Positions 17,875 through 26,550 of a stretch of 57,019 bases of DNA are shown here, piece by piece (the first letter of the stretch is position 1; every line of letters starts with the position of its first letter). Position numbers and translations under genes: made by a program. Below the pieces are notes generated by a model. The model searched no databases, was not told the DNA's origin, and saw only the letters and a program-made list of their open reading frames with translations. This DNA is from an uncultured Bacteroidota bacterium (GTDB taxonomy: Bacteria > Bacteroidota > Bacteroidia > Chitinophagales > Chitinophagaceae): positions 1 through 57,019 of the forward strand of contig CAIKZP010000209.1 of assembly GCA_903831935.1 (NCBI GenBank). Direction: 5' to 3'.

Positions 17875-19347
17875 GTGAAAAATTTCATCCTGGCATCATT
17901 AGCACTTTTTGTAAGCATTTGTTTATTTGCACAAAAATCGAATCCACCTGGTTTGGATTTAATTAAAGAAGCAGATTTAAAAAAAGATTTGTACGCATTT
18001 GCAGATGCGCATTTTAAAGGCCGTTCTGCTGGTACATTAGACGAATTAAAAGCTTCAATGTGGCTCGTTGAAAAATACAGAACAATTGGCTTATTGCCTG
18101 CAGGAGACGATGGTACTTACTTGCAATTTTTTACAATGTGGCGGAATTGTATTTCAGATAATTCTTCCATTCGTATTCAAAATACAGAATATAAATTATG
18201 GAAAGATATTAGCGTTGCTCAAATGGCCAACGTTAATATCAATGCACCTATTGTTTATTTAGGCAATGCTTTAAAAATAGACACGAATAACGTTGATGTG
18301 AAAAATAAAGTAGTTGCTTTTGAATCTGCGTCTTTGGGTATTAATTTAAATGTTTCTTTACCCACATGGAGGTATAATAGAAGTATATTAATGAAATATG
18401 GAATGCCTTTAATTAGAAGAGGTGCGATTGCTATTATAATAGTTGCAGATGATGTTGCAGAAAAAGCTTGGGATGATGCCAATGAGAATTTTAAAAGAGG
18501 AAGCTATGATATTGAAGGAGGTCCTAATACAAGTGTAAACACAAAAGTGCCTGTTTTATGGGTTCATAAAAATGCAAAAAATATTTTTGCGAACGGAGGT
18601 TTAAATATTGAAGCCAATTTAATTGTTGAAAAATATCCTTATCCATCTGTAAATATTATTGGTAAGATTGCAGGCACTGATCCTACATTAAAATCTGAAT
18701 ATTTATTATACAGCGGGCATCAAGATGCACATGGTATTCGTAATTCTATTAATAATGACTCAACTTATTATGGCGCCGATGACAACGGTAGTGTTGATGT
18801 TGCTATGCTAGCGAATGCAAGGGCTTTTGTTAAACATCCTGCAAAGCGTTCAATTCTTTTTGTAATACAAGGTGCAGAAGAAAGAGGCCTCTTGGGTTCT
18901 AGGTATTTTACTACGCATCCAACGGTTCCTATAACAAGTATTGTTGCAGTATTAAATGGAGATATGATTGGCAGAAACAATACCGATAGTGCTGCTGTGT
19001 TGGGTTCGCAACTGCCACATCGCAATTCAGCCGATTTAATTAAAATGGTATTAGACGCTAATAGCGAGGGACCCAAATTTAAATTAGACACCACCTATGA
19101 TAAAGTAACGCATGTAGAAGGCTGGTATTTTAGAAGCGACCATTTACCTTATGCCCGTTTAGGCATTCCTGCAGTGATGTATACTTCTTTATTACACGAA
19201 GATTATCATACGCCATCAGACAATGCCGAAAATATCAATTATCCCAAATTGAAAAAAATGGCTGATTGGATGTATCGTACTGGTTATAAAGTTGCTAATG
19301 CAATTAATAGACCTGCAACAGATAAGGGTTTTAAATTAGAGCGGTAA
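17875..19347 (+). CDS. Secreted M28-family zinc peptidase
   Basis: A 490-residue exported aminopeptidase-like protein. Starting at GTG 17875 gives a clean signal peptide (to about residue 20, ending FAQ); an upstream TTG at 17824 would add 17 non-signal residues. The M28 di-zinc ligands are visible in order: SGHQDAHG (His, Asp), GADDNGSVD (Asp), QGAEERG (catalytic Glu pair), NGDMIG (Asp) and EDYHTPSDNAENI (His). A PA-like insert seems to lie at ~115-270, as in many M28B enzymes. The likely job is trimming peptides in the periplasm or outside. It is convergent with the TIMP-like gene, 9 bp apart. Confidence 0.88.
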   Translation: MKNFILASLALFVSICLFAQKSNPPGLDLIKEADLKKDLYAFADAHFKGRSAGTLDELKASMWLVEKYRTIGLLPAGDDGTYLQFFTMWRNCISDNSSIRIQNTEYKLWKDISVAQMANVNINAPIVYLGNALKIDTNNVDVKNKVVAFESASLGINLNVSLPTWRYNRSILMKYGMPLIRRGAIAIIIVADDVAEKAWDDANENFKRGSYDIEGGPNTSVNTKVPVLWVHKNAKNIFANGGLNIEANLIVEKYPYPSVNIIGKIAGTDPTLKSEYLLYSGHQDAHGIRNSINNDSTYYGADDNGSVDVAMLANARAFVKHPAKRSILFVIQGAEERGLLGSRYFTTHPTVPITSIVAVLNGDMIGRNNTDSAAVLGSQLPHRNSADLIKMVLDANSEGPKFKLDTTYDKVTHVEGWYFRSDHLPYARLGIPAVMYTSLLHEDYHTPSDNAENINYPKLKKMADWMYRTGYKVANAINRPATDKGFKLER

Positions 19348-19356
19348 TTGATTTCA

Positions 19357-20127
19357 TTAATCAAATTCACTAATAAAACTTTGGTACTCTTTTTCGGCCG
19401 GATAGAAATAATAAACAACAATTAATTGTGTGCGTTTTTTTATTGCAGAAATGTTGCGTGTATTGACTTTCGCTTTTTCCTTTAAATATGCTAATAATGC
19501 TTTTGATAATTTTTGGTTATCAAATGCTTTTAACGCCTTTATTTTTGAAATGGATAAATCTTTTTCAACAGTTAATTGATAAACCGCATTTTTTTGGCCT
19601 TCACCTTCGTAACCTTTAAAGAGATCGTTTAAGCGCTCATTATATTTTAGATGTAAATCATATTCGTTCAGATCTGTTATTTGCTTCAACTTAAAGAATT
19701 GTAAAACAGCAATTTTATTATTGATCTCTTTTATATAATTGGTTTGAGCATTAGGATAATCAATTGAATTCATTTTTCTATCTAATTGCATCGATCCAGA
19801 ACAAAGGTCGAACTGTAAAATTCCAGATCGATTGATTTGTGCGAAAACCAACCAAACAGTATTTTCATCTACCATTAAGTTGCAGTCGGTATTTAATGAA
19901 GCATGAATTTTAATGGTTCTTATTTTTTTTCCTTTATACAATTCCAATACTTCAATGTTTGCATCTTGGTATTCGCCATCTGCTGTGGGTGCAGATACCT
20001 TTAATATTTTAATTTTTGCAACGAAAGCCGATTTCTGAAAGTTATGTACTAAAATATCTTTTATACACTCGCATGCAAAACTAGTGCTACAAATAAAGAA
20101 TGATGCAACCAGAATGAATGACTTCAT
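19357..20127 (-). CDS. Secreted protein with an NTR/TIMP-like N-terminal domain
   Basis: A 256-residue protein with a signal peptide (1-18) whose mature form begins with CEC. A short strand, then VLELYKGKKIRTIKIH and a further cysteine pair around residues 80-110 resemble the OB-like netrin/TIMP fold, in which an N-terminal Cys-x-Cys is disulfide-bonded to later cysteines. The C-terminal ~100 residues (KQLTVEKDLS to the end) look like a separate alpha/beta domain that I do not recognise. Function is unknown. It converges on the M28 peptidase gene, but I see no proof of an inhibitor relationship. Confidence 0.6.
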   Translation of the reverse strand: MKSFILVASFFICSTSFACECIKDILVHNFQKSAFVAKIKILKVSAPTADGEYQDANIEVLELYKGKKIRTIKIHASLNTDCNLMVDENTVWLVFAQINRSGILQFDLCSGSMQLDRKMNSIDYPNAQTNYIKEINNKIAVLQFFKLKQITDLNEYDLHLKYNERLNDLFKGYEGEGQKNAVYQLTVEKDLSISKIKALKAFDNQKLSKALLAYLKEKAKVNTRNISAIKKRTQLIVVYYFYPAEKEYQSFISEFD

Positions 20128-20276
20128 TTTTTAAATTTATGAAATAATGTATTAAATGCTCAACCCTGCGTTAAAACGTCCTTAATCTATTAGTTTACAG
20201 CAGTATTCTCACAAATTGGTATCGATTTTCTAGAATCAATTATTACGTAAAATACATTTTTATGTACGAAAAAGTG

Positions 20277-20284
20277 TATGTTTG
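20277..20284 (+). promoter_or_regulatory. TAnnTTTG promoter element before the AAA ATPase gene
   Basis: TATGTTTG matches the Bacteroidetes -7 element and stands 17 bases before the ATG, giving a very short leader. It lies between two direct copies of TATGTACGA (20261-20269 and 20294-20302), which could be an operator. Confidence 0.4.
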
Positions 20285-20301
20285 CAACATAAATATGTAC
20301 G

Positions 20302-21609
20302 ATGAAGCGTTTCTTGTCTGATAAATTAGTTAAATGGAAGGATGAAAAGGACCGAAAACCTTTAATTATTAGAGGGGCACGACAAGTAGGAAAGACTTGG
20401 CTGATGAAAGAATTTGGCAAAAATGCTTTTAGTTCAGTGGCCTATTTAAATTTTGAGCAATCAAAAAATCTTAAAAACGTTTTTGATGCAGGATTTGATA
20501 TTCCAAGATTAATTACTGCTATTGAAATTGAAACCAACCAAAAAATAAATCCTCAAAACACATTAATAATTTTTGATGAAATTCAAGAATCTGAAGGAGC
20601 ACTTACGTCTTTAAAATATTTTTATGAAAATGCTCCTGAGTATTATATCATGGCGGCAGGTTCGCTATTGGGCGTTTCCTTACACAAGCAAAGATCTTTT
20701 CCTGTTGGAAAAGTAGCATTTGTTGATTTGTATCCTTTAAGTTTCGGCGAATTCTTATTAGCGCTAAATAAAGAACCTTTATACAATCTGCTTCAAAGTA
20801 AAGACTGGTCTCTGATTACAAGTTTCAAATCAACTTTTATAGAAATGCTTAAGCACTATTATTTTGTTGGTGGGATGCCTGAGTCTGTAAAATCTTTTGC
20901 TCAAGAAAATGATTTTAATCAAGTTCGGCAAATACAAGAACGACTTTTAGCGGCGTATGAACAAGATTTTTCTAAACACGCACCTTACGATATAGTGCCA
21001 AGAATTAGAATGGTTTGGAAATCTATTCCTGCACAGTTGGCAAAAGAAAATAAGAAATTTATTTATGGCTTAATTAAACAAGGTGCAAGAGCAAAAGAAT
21101 TTGAATTGGCCATTGCCTGGCTATGCGATGCGGGATTAGTGCAAAAAATTCAGCGCGTTTCAAAACCAGCAATACCATTGATAGCCTATCAGGATAATAG
21201 TGATTTTAAATTGTATCTATTTGATGTAGGACTGCTCTGTGCTATGGGTTCGATAGATCAAAAAACATTAATAAATGGTGATGAACTTTTCAAGGAATTC
21301 AAAGGAGCAATGACTGAACAATATGTGTTACAACAATTAATATGTAACGATACCTTATCTGTTTATTATTGGGCTTCCGAAAAATCAAAAGCTGAAATTG
21401 ATTTTTTAATACAATATAAAAACGAAGTAATTCCTATTGAAGTAAAAGCTGCTGAAAACTTAAAAGCAAAAAGTTTAAAATCTTTCTACGAACAGTATAA
21501 CCCATCAACTTCTATACGCACGTCACTTTCAGATTATAGAAAAGAAGCATGGTTAATTAATGTTCCCCTTTATGCAACTACAAATTTGATGGCGCACTTA
21601 CCTTTTTAA
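20302..21609 (+). CDS. AAA_14 / DUF4143 family ATPase
   Basis: A 435-residue P-loop protein. The Walker A motif GARQVGKT is at residues 25-32. The Walker B-like IIFDEIQES is near residue 90. The sensor-like AAGSLLG is near 115, and a DUF4143 C-terminal domain (~215-400) contains the EIDFLIQ...PIEVKA segment typical of a restriction-endonuclease-like fold. The family is widespread and variable, often encoded in accessory regions, and its substrate is not known. The downstream DCC oxidoreductase gene starts 3 bp after its stop, so they are probably co-transcribed. Confidence 0.9.
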   Translation: MKRFLSDKLVKWKDEKDRKPLIIRGARQVGKTWLMKEFGKNAFSSVAYLNFEQSKNLKNVFDAGFDIPRLITAIEIETNQKINPQNTLIIFDEIQESEGALTSLKYFYENAPEYYIMAAGSLLGVSLHKQRSFPVGKVAFVDLYPLSFGEFLLALNKEPLYNLLQSKDWSLITSFKSTFIEMLKHYYFVGGMPESVKSFAQENDFNQVRQIQERLLAAYEQDFSKHAPYDIVPRIRMVWKSIPAQLAKENKKFIYGLIKQGARAKEFELAIAWLCDAGLVQKIQRVSKPAIPLIAYQDNSDFKLYLFDVGLLCAMGSIDQKTLINGDELFKEFKGAMTEQYVLQQLICNDTLSVYYWASEKSKAEIDFLIQYKNEVIPIEVKAAENLKAKSLKSFYEQYNPSTSIRTSLSDYRKEAWLINVPLYATTNLMAHLPF

Positions 21610-21612
21610 ATT

Positions 21613-22002
21613 ATGAATATTATATTATTTGATGGCGTTTGCAATTTGTGCAATGGAACAGTTTTGTTTTTAATTAAACACGACAAAAAAAATAATTTGC
21701 ATTTTGCGGCACAACAATCAAGTGCAGGTAGTAAAATAATGCAACAATATTTTGTTTTAAATGATTCTAAGTCGGTTGTATTAATTAAAGACGAAAAGGT
21801 TTATTATAAATCTGATGCGATTATTGAAATTTCTAAACTATTAGTGGGTTGGCCTAGACTATTTAGAATGATATTTATTTTTCCTAAGGTTTTTAGAAAT
21901 TGGTTCTATGATATTGTTGCTAATAATAGGTACCAACTTTTTGGAAAAAAAGATCGTTGTTCAATACCCTCAAAAGCAAATGAACATAAATTTATAGTGT
22001 AA
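21613..22002 (+). CDS. DCC-family thiol-disulfide oxidoreductase (DUF393)
   Basis: A 129-residue thioredoxin-like protein of the YuxK/DUF393 group. The family motif DGVCNLC is at residues 6-12, giving the D-x-x-C-x-x-C redox centre. The rest follows the family pattern (HFAAQQS, then RWPRLFR-like and a C-terminal YDIVANNRY segment). It has no signal peptide, so it acts in the cytoplasm or at the inner membrane face. It is tightly coupled to the ATPase gene upstream and convergent with the DUF3050 gene. Confidence 0.88.
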   Translation: MNIILFDGVCNLCNGTVLFLIKHDKKNNLHFAAQQSSAGSKIMQQYFVLNDSKSVVLIKDEKVYYKSDAIIEISKLLVGWPRLFRMIFIFPKVFRNWFYDIVANNRYQLFGKKDRCSIPSKANEHKFIV

Positions 22003-22017
22003 GCTTTTATTAAACAC

Positions 22018-22773
22018 TTATAAAATGGCATTCCATAATAGGCATCTTGTTTCAAGCGCCTTTATGGAAGCATTGGCGGCTTCCTCCCATTTATTTTCAT
22101 CATTTCCGCATAAGGCAGCAACCATTTCTAAAGCCAGTTGACTATGGTGTCCTCCATCTACTTCAATATGTCTTTCAATATAATATTTAAAAGTAGATAC
22201 TTTGTTAGGATGCTCTGTATAAATTTTATTCAAAATTTCTGTGAACATGTCTGGAATTAAATCTTCTCTACCAAAAGTAAATACCGCTGCTTTTACATGC
22301 AATGGTGCATGTTGTGCAATTTGAAAAGTATACTGTAAAAACGCTTTTACTTCTGCTGGAATATTGGTTGCATCAATAGCTTCCTCTATGGTGTTACCTG
22401 CTTTTAACAACGCTAACAATTGATCTATTTTACTAGTGTCTGCTCCCATTTGACGCATAGCAGCTAAATACAATTCAAAATGACTGATTCTATTTCCGTG
22501 TTCATCTACATCTGATTCTTCTCCCGCAACAATTTCATTGATTAAAAAACGGGTATTGGCAGAACCCACGGGCACCCATGGTAATTGTACACAGGTTAAA
22601 CCTAGTTGTAAAGATTTTAATAAACTCATAAAATCCCATACCGCAAATACATGGTACTGTGCAAACTGTTTTAAGCCTTCAAAATCTGTTATTTGACTGT
22701 AAACCCTATGAGCCAATAAATCGGCTCTTGTTGGTTCTATACGTAATTTTAATGCTGCAATGGGTGAAGGCAT
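22018..22773 (-). CDS. DUF3050 family protein (haem-oxygenase-like fold)
   Basis: A 251-residue cytosolic, helix-rich protein. The DUF3050 pattern is seen as LLAHRVY, FAQYHVFAVWDFMSLLKSLQ, SHFELYLAAM, FTFGREDLIPDMF and RHIEVDGGHH. The conserved His/Glu residues in these segments are what a haem-oxygenase-like metal or haem site would use. Function is not established. It is divergent from alkB, sharing a ~94-bp intergenic region, and lies next to several light- and damage-linked genes. Confidence 0.85.
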   Translation of the reverse strand: MPSPIAALKLRIEPTRADLLAHRVYSQITDFEGLKQFAQYHVFAVWDFMSLLKSLQLGLTCVQLPWVPVGSANTRFLINEIVAGEESDVDEHGNRISHFELYLAAMRQMGADTSKIDQLLALLKAGNTIEEAIDATNIPAEVKAFLQYTFQIAQHAPLHVKAAVFTFGREDLIPDMFTEILNKIYTEHPNKVSTFKYYIERHIEVDGGHHSQLALEMVAALCGNDENKWEEAANASIKALETRCLLWNAIL

Positions 22774-22867
22774 TAGAATGGATTTAATTAAAACAATTTA
22801 TCGAGAAATTTATTTAACAGTTGCAAAAGAAAAGATAATTTGTAAGACAAGCAAAACGTAAAACACA

Positions 22868-23458
22868 TTGAAAGCAAATTTTCCAAATATCATAAACAAA
22901 GATGGTCAAGCACATTATTTTGGCAGCATCTTTAATGATGAACAAAATCATTATTTCTTTAACGAACTCTTGAACAAAATTGAATGGGCCAATGAAAGTG
23001 TTATCATGTTTGGCAAGGAAATAACTACCAAAAGAAAAGTGGCTTTTTACGCAGATGACAAAATTGAATACACTTATTCCAAAAAAACAAAAAAAGGATT
23101 GCCTTGGACACCTTTACTATTAGAGATATTGCAAAAGGTATCAACTTATACTCAATGCAATTACAATGCTTGTTTATTGAATCTCTATCACGATGGCAAC
23201 GAAAGCATGGGTTGGCATAGTGATAATGAAAAGGAAATTGTACACAATAGTTCTATTGCTTCTTTAAGTTTTGGTGCAGAAAGAAAGTTTGCTTTTAAAC
23301 ACAAAGTTTCTAATGAAACAATTTCAATAATACTTAATAATGGTTCATTGTTAGAGATGGCTGGAAGCTTGCAGCAACAATGGTTTCACTCGCTACCAAA
23401 ATCAAAAAAAATAAACGATGCTAGAATTAATTTAACTTTTAGACAAATGATTTCATGA
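22868..23458 (+). CDS. alkB: AlkB-like 2-oxoglutarate/Fe(II) dioxygenase
   Basis: A 196-residue AlkB-family DNA or RNA demethylase, closer to the ALKBH2/3-like short group. Iron ligands are H117 and D119 (GWHSDNEKE) and H174 (WFHSLPK); 2-oxoglutarate is bound by R186 (ARINLTFR). The substrate-contact stretch NYNACLLNLYHDG precedes them. The start is TTG at 22868, as no in-frame ATG lies near the domain edge. The stop overlaps the start of the DUF2256 gene (ATGA), so the two are translated together. It reverses alkylation damage such as 1-methyladenine. Confidence 0.92.
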   Translation: MKANFPNIINKDGQAHYFGSIFNDEQNHYFFNELLNKIEWANESVIMFGKEITTKRKVAFYADDKIEYTYSKKTKKGLPWTPLLLEILQKVSTYTQCNYNACLLNLYHDGNESMGWHSDNEKEIVHNSSIASLSFGAERKFAFKHKVSNETISIILNNGSLLEMAGSLQQQWFHSLPKSKKINDARINLTFRQMIS

Positions 23459-23619
23459 AAAACAATCAACAGAAAACAATAAAAAAAGAAAACCTACCCT
23501 CCAAAAATTGCCTGCATTGCAATAGACCATTTAGTAGGAGAAAAAAATGGGAAAAATCTTGGGAGGAGGTTAAGTATTGTAGTGAGGCCTGTAAAAAGAA
23601 GAAGTATCCATTAAATTAA
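23455..23619 (+). CDS. DUF2256 family small zinc-ribbon protein
   Basis: A 54-residue protein encoded by a frame overlapping the alkB stop by 4 bases. Residues 19-22 form CLHC and residues 42-46 form CSEAC, with the family core FSRRKKWEKSWEEVKYC between them. This matches DUF2256, a short protein that recurs beside photolyases and the DUF2805 family in aquatic bacteria. Biochemical function is unknown; the four cysteines imply one zinc. It is convergent with the DUF2805 gene, 11 bp apart. Confidence 0.88.
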   Translation: MKNNQQKTIKKENLPSKNCLHCNRPFSRRKKWEKSWEEVKYCSEACKKKKYPLN

Positions 23620-23630
23620 TTACAACTATT

Positions 23631-23900
23631 TTATCGCTTACTAATTTTATTCATTGTAATGGCTTTTTGCCTCGAGCACTTAAATCGTTTTATATCTTCA
23701 CTCCTTTTCATTAAATGCTTTTTACTCACGCCACTATTTACGCGCTTACGCCATAAATTAAAACTATTGCGCTTTAGTTCGGCGCGCATAATTTTTATGG
23801 TATCAGATTCCGATAAACCAAACTGTACTTGAATGGCTTCAAAAGGAGTTCGATCTTCCCAGGCCATTTCAATTATCCTGTCAATATCTATTCTTTCCAT
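23631..23900 (-). CDS. DUF2805 / TIGR03643 family protein
   Basis: An 89-residue protein with the family core IIEMAWEDRTPFEAI followed by QFGLSESDTIKIMR and LKRNSFNLWRKRVN, a helix-turn-helix-like arrangement with a basic C-terminus. This family has no assigned function but regularly sits near DUF2256 and photolyase genes. Its start overlaps the end of the SOUL gene upstream by 13 bases, so the two form an operon. Confidence 0.88.
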   Translation of the reverse strand: MERIDIDRIIEMAWEDRTPFEAIQVQFGLSESDTIKIMRAELKRNSFNLWRKRVNSGVSKKHLMKRSEDIKRFKCSRQKAITMNKISKR

Positions 23901-24478
23901 TCTATAGGAATTACTATTTCATTGGTTCTTCCAATAAATTGATAAGGTGCATTGTATCCTAAAAAAGTATAATTGCCAGTAACTTTAATATTTCTCTGAG
24001 ATAGAATTTGTAATATTTTATCTGTATACGTTTTTATTTTTTCGTCATTGGCATAACCGCCAAAAGAAATTACAGCTACATACTGCGGAATAGATTGATG
24101 AATATGTATACTAGCATCTTTTGGTTTAGGCAAATTACTTTCGTTGTATTTGCTTGGCATTACAAAACTCATTTCTGCGCCTTTATCCGATATATTCATT
24201 CTTACAGGAGCCGTCATGGAAATACTTGCGTTTTCTTCATTTCCTCCAAATATAAAACGGGCTAATTTTCCGAATCCACTACTAGCCACACCTTGGTAGT
24301 TGGTGGCTTTGGAATAAATGGTTGCGAGTGTTGCGGCAGGGTAATACCTTATTTCAAGTTGTGCGTCCTTTAAAATGGTCCTGTATTTTTGCTTTTCGGT
24401 TTTAAGCGTAGATGCTTTAAAAGATTGAAATATAAAATAAATGGCCAACAAAGAGAGTGCAATGTATAAGGCTTTCAT
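23888..24478 (-). CDS. SOUL-family haem-binding protein
   Basis: A 196-residue protein with an N-terminal hydrophobic anchor or signal (~1-20). It continues with the SOUL domain: EIRYYPAATLATIY, FGKLARFIFGGNEE, ISMTAPVRM, MSFVMPSKY and a C-terminal GYNAPYQFIGRTNEI. The family binds haem or related tetrapyrroles in a hydrophobic pocket and occurs with photolyase clusters in marine and freshwater bacteria. It is the first gene of an operon with DUF2805 and is divergent from the gene controlled by the first 38-bp box. Confidence 0.88.
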   Translation of the reverse strand: MKALYIALSLLAIYFIFQSFKASTLKTEKQKYRTILKDAQLEIRYYPAATLATIYSKATNYQGVASSGFGKLARFIFGGNEENASISMTAPVRMNISDKGAEMSFVMPSKYNESNLPKPKDASIHIHQSIPQYVAVISFGGYANDEKIKTYTDKILQILSQRNIKVTGNYTFLGYNAPYQFIGRTNEIVIPIEWKE

Positions 24479-24602
24479 GTTGTTGTTTAGAGTTATAACA
24501 ACACAATATAGAATAGGTTCATTGTATTGGGTCTTCTCTGTCTATGGTTTGACAGTTTTCCAATAAATTTTGGCGTTTTATTATAATTGATTCCCAAAAC
24601 GC

Positions 24603-24640
24603 ACTCCTCCAATACACTGCGGTCTGCTCTTGTAAGTTTG
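24603..24640 (+). promoter_or_regulatory. 38-bp WYL-locus promoter box, copy 1
   Basis: The box holds A-TCCTCCAATA, then CG-TCTGC-C and ends in a perfect TAAGTTTG at 24633-24640, with 18 bases between CCAATA and TA. There is no TTG at -33. The ATG at 24659 follows after 18 bases. Copies 2 and 3 have the same layout. Confidence 0.7.
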
Positions 24641-24658
24641 TGTTTTAATACAAACCAC

Positions 24659-25345
24659 ATGATTTATACTTTGCCTGTAGCCGATGTGTTACTAAAGGAA
24701 ACCCTGTTAGAAGACGATTTTAACTCTAATTACGAAGGCTGGGAAATGATAGCCGACGAAGACGAAAAGAGTTTTATTAAGGACAGTTATTATTGGATGG
24801 AAAACAAAAGCAACTCACGTTGGATGTTTTACCACAAAAAGATGCCCATTGCAAAAGGCGAGAATTTTATTATCAACGCAGAGATTGAGCTACTTGGTAG
24901 TAAAGGATATGGTCAATATGGATTGGTTTGGGGATTCTCTAAACCGCACGAGGTGTTAAATCGTTTTACAGTGTCGGCAGATGCGAATCGTTTTTCGGTG
25001 CTTAAGTTCGATAAAGACCATTTTAGAACCTATCACCGTTTTAGTGGCAAGTTTGAAAAACCAGATCAATCGAATAAAAAACAGTTTTTTTCGATCATGC
25101 GTTTAGACGACTACTTTTATTTTTTTCTAGGTGAATTTGATCGTCCAGTATATACCTGCCATCAATCGCATTTAAGTATGGATGGATTAAGATTTGGTTT
25201 TTATATTGAACCAGGCATACTAATTCGTTGTAATAAAATAACGGTGAAACGGTTAATAACAAATCAATCCTTTGATGGACGTTTGTGGATGCCGGTTGAC
25301 GATAATTTACAGCCCTTGGGTTCTGAACTTATTAGAGGTAATTAG
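24659..25345 (+). CDS. Unknown beta-rich protein, target of box 1
   Basis: A 228-residue protein with no signal peptide and no family I recognise. It reads as a single beta-sandwich: DDFNSNYEGWEM, SRWMFYHKKM, YGQYGLVWGFSK, FTVSADANRFSVLKF and LRFGFYIEPG resemble lectin/LamG or DUF1080-like jelly rolls, but no catalytic site is obvious. The longer frame from 24587 would start upstream of the promoter box, so I choose ATG 24659. It is convergent with the WYL regulator gene, overlapping it by 14 bases, so the two transcripts are antisense at their 3' ends. Confidence 0.7.
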   Translation: MIYTLPVADVLLKETLLEDDFNSNYEGWEMIADEDEKSFIKDSYYWMENKSNSRWMFYHKKMPIAKGENFIINAEIELLGSKGYGQYGLVWGFSKPHEVLNRFTVSADANRFSVLKFDKDHFRTYHRFSGKFEKPDQSNKKQFFSIMRLDDYFYFFLGEFDRPVYTCHQSHLSMDGLRFGFYIEPGILIRCNKITVKRLITNQSFDGRLWMPVDDNLQPLGSELIRGN

Positions 25346-26339
25346 CCCCCATTGCCTCAATTACTTCTTTCATTTTTTTACGAAGCGATGCAGGTTTGGT
25401 TACCGTGCAATTAGCGCCCATAGAAAGTATTTTCAAATAAAACTCTTCGTTTACAAAAACGTTTACGCTTAGTTTTATTTGGTTGGCATTTTGGCTGATT
25501 ATTTTTTGCGATTCGTGGATGGGCTCTAACAATACTAATTCGCTAATTGGGTGATTGATGGTAAGGCTTACCTCCGTTGGTTTATAAGCGCCTTCCATAA
25601 TTCCGGTGGCGTATTGAAAAAATCCATCGGCATTAAAATCTAATCGGCGTTTGTGTTTTTCATCAATGATGGTTAATTCAGAAAGTCGGTCTAAACCAAA
25701 AGTGGTGTATTTGTTTTTGTCATTACTCCATCCAATTAAATACCAACGATTGCGATGTTCTTTTAACAAATATGGAATTAACTGATAAGATTTGGTTTCT
25801 TTTTTATAAATATTGTGGTAGGTAAAACTGATGGCATTTTTGTTTGAGATGGCTTCGTAAATAATATCAATCCACTCCATTCCGTTTGATGCTACCGAAC
25901 GTTCAAATTGTACAGCTTGGTTAATGATGGGTTCGCCTAACTCAAACCCCAGCGAGAAGCACGCGTTGATTCTTTCAATAGCCGATTTAAAATTTGAAAA
26001 GATTGGTACGTTTCTATATTGATACAATAGTTGTGATGCAAAGTTTATTGCCTCCCATTCATTGTCTTGCAGGTTTAATTCAGATATTGAAAATCCTTGC
26101 TCGCCATAAATATATCCTTTGTGTAATTTAGAATATACAATGGGCGCACTATACCCCATAGGATGCGGCAGTTTCATGGCTGCAATATCTTTTTCAATAG
26201 TGGAAGTAGAAACATCAATATTAATTATTTCAGAACAACGCTTGGCCAAATATTCTTTGGTAGGATATGGTTTGCGTTTATCAATAATACAATCGTTTAT
26301 AACACGGTAGCGTCGGGCTGCAGATTTATTTATTGGCAT
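25332..26339 (-). CDS. WYL-domain transcriptional regulator
   Basis: A 335-residue DNA-binding regulator. Residues ~5-75 form a winged helix-turn-helix. The WYL domain spans ~153-225 with W199-Y200-L201 in RWYLIGW, and a C-terminal WCX-like extension covers ~235-335. In other phyla such proteins (PafBC, DriD) sense single-stranded DNA and activate damage genes. It has three copies of one promoter box nearby, none of which faces its own start. Box 2 lies 80 bases upstream of its ATG in the divergent orientation. Confidence 0.9.
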   Translation of the reverse strand: MPINKSAARRYRVINDCIIDKRKPYPTKEYLAKRCSEIINIDVSTSTIEKDIAAMKLPHPMGYSAPIVYSKLHKGYIYGEQGFSISELNLQDNEWEAINFASQLLYQYRNVPIFSNFKSAIERINACFSLGFELGEPIINQAVQFERSVASNGMEWIDIIYEAISNKNAISFTYHNIYKKETKSYQLIPYLLKEHRNRWYLIGWSNDKNKYTTFGLDRLSELTIIDEKHKRRLDFNADGFFQYATGIMEGAYKPTEVSLTINHPISELVLLEPIHESQKIISQNANQIKLSVNVFVNEEFYLKILSMGANCTVTKPASLRKKMKEVIEAMGANYL

Positions 26340-26419
26340 TTGTAGGTGTTTAACAAGTGTAAAGTAGTTTAAAGGCTTTAAAAATTGCAGAACAAACTAT
26401 TAAAATAATAAAAAAATTT

Positions 26420-26457
26420 AGTCCTCCAATAGGTGGCGTTCTGCACCGGTAGATTTG
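26420..26457 (+). promoter_or_regulatory. 38-bp WYL-locus promoter box, copy 2
   Basis: It has AGTCCTCCAATAGG, CGTTCTGCAC and a perfect TAGATTTG at 26450-26457, with the same 18-base spacing as copies 1 and 3. The leader to the DUF2130 ATG (26551) is 93 bases and AT-rich, with no clear secondary structure. Confidence 0.72.
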
Positions 26458-26550
26458 AGGGAATAAATAATTAATAATTACTCAAAGCGCTGCTAGTTTG
26501 AATGGATTAGGGTAATTTTAAGATTGGTTAAAAACAAAAAATGAATTGAT

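Noticed and set aside
24479-24540. A fourth WYL-type box before the SOUL gene (minus strand, CCCAATA)
   Set aside because: The CG-TCTGC part is missing and the spacing to the TA element is about 14-16 instead of 18.
24587-24658. Longer start for the box-1 target gene
   Set aside because: The extra 24 codons lie over the conserved promoter box; the ATG at 24659 is 18 bases after it.
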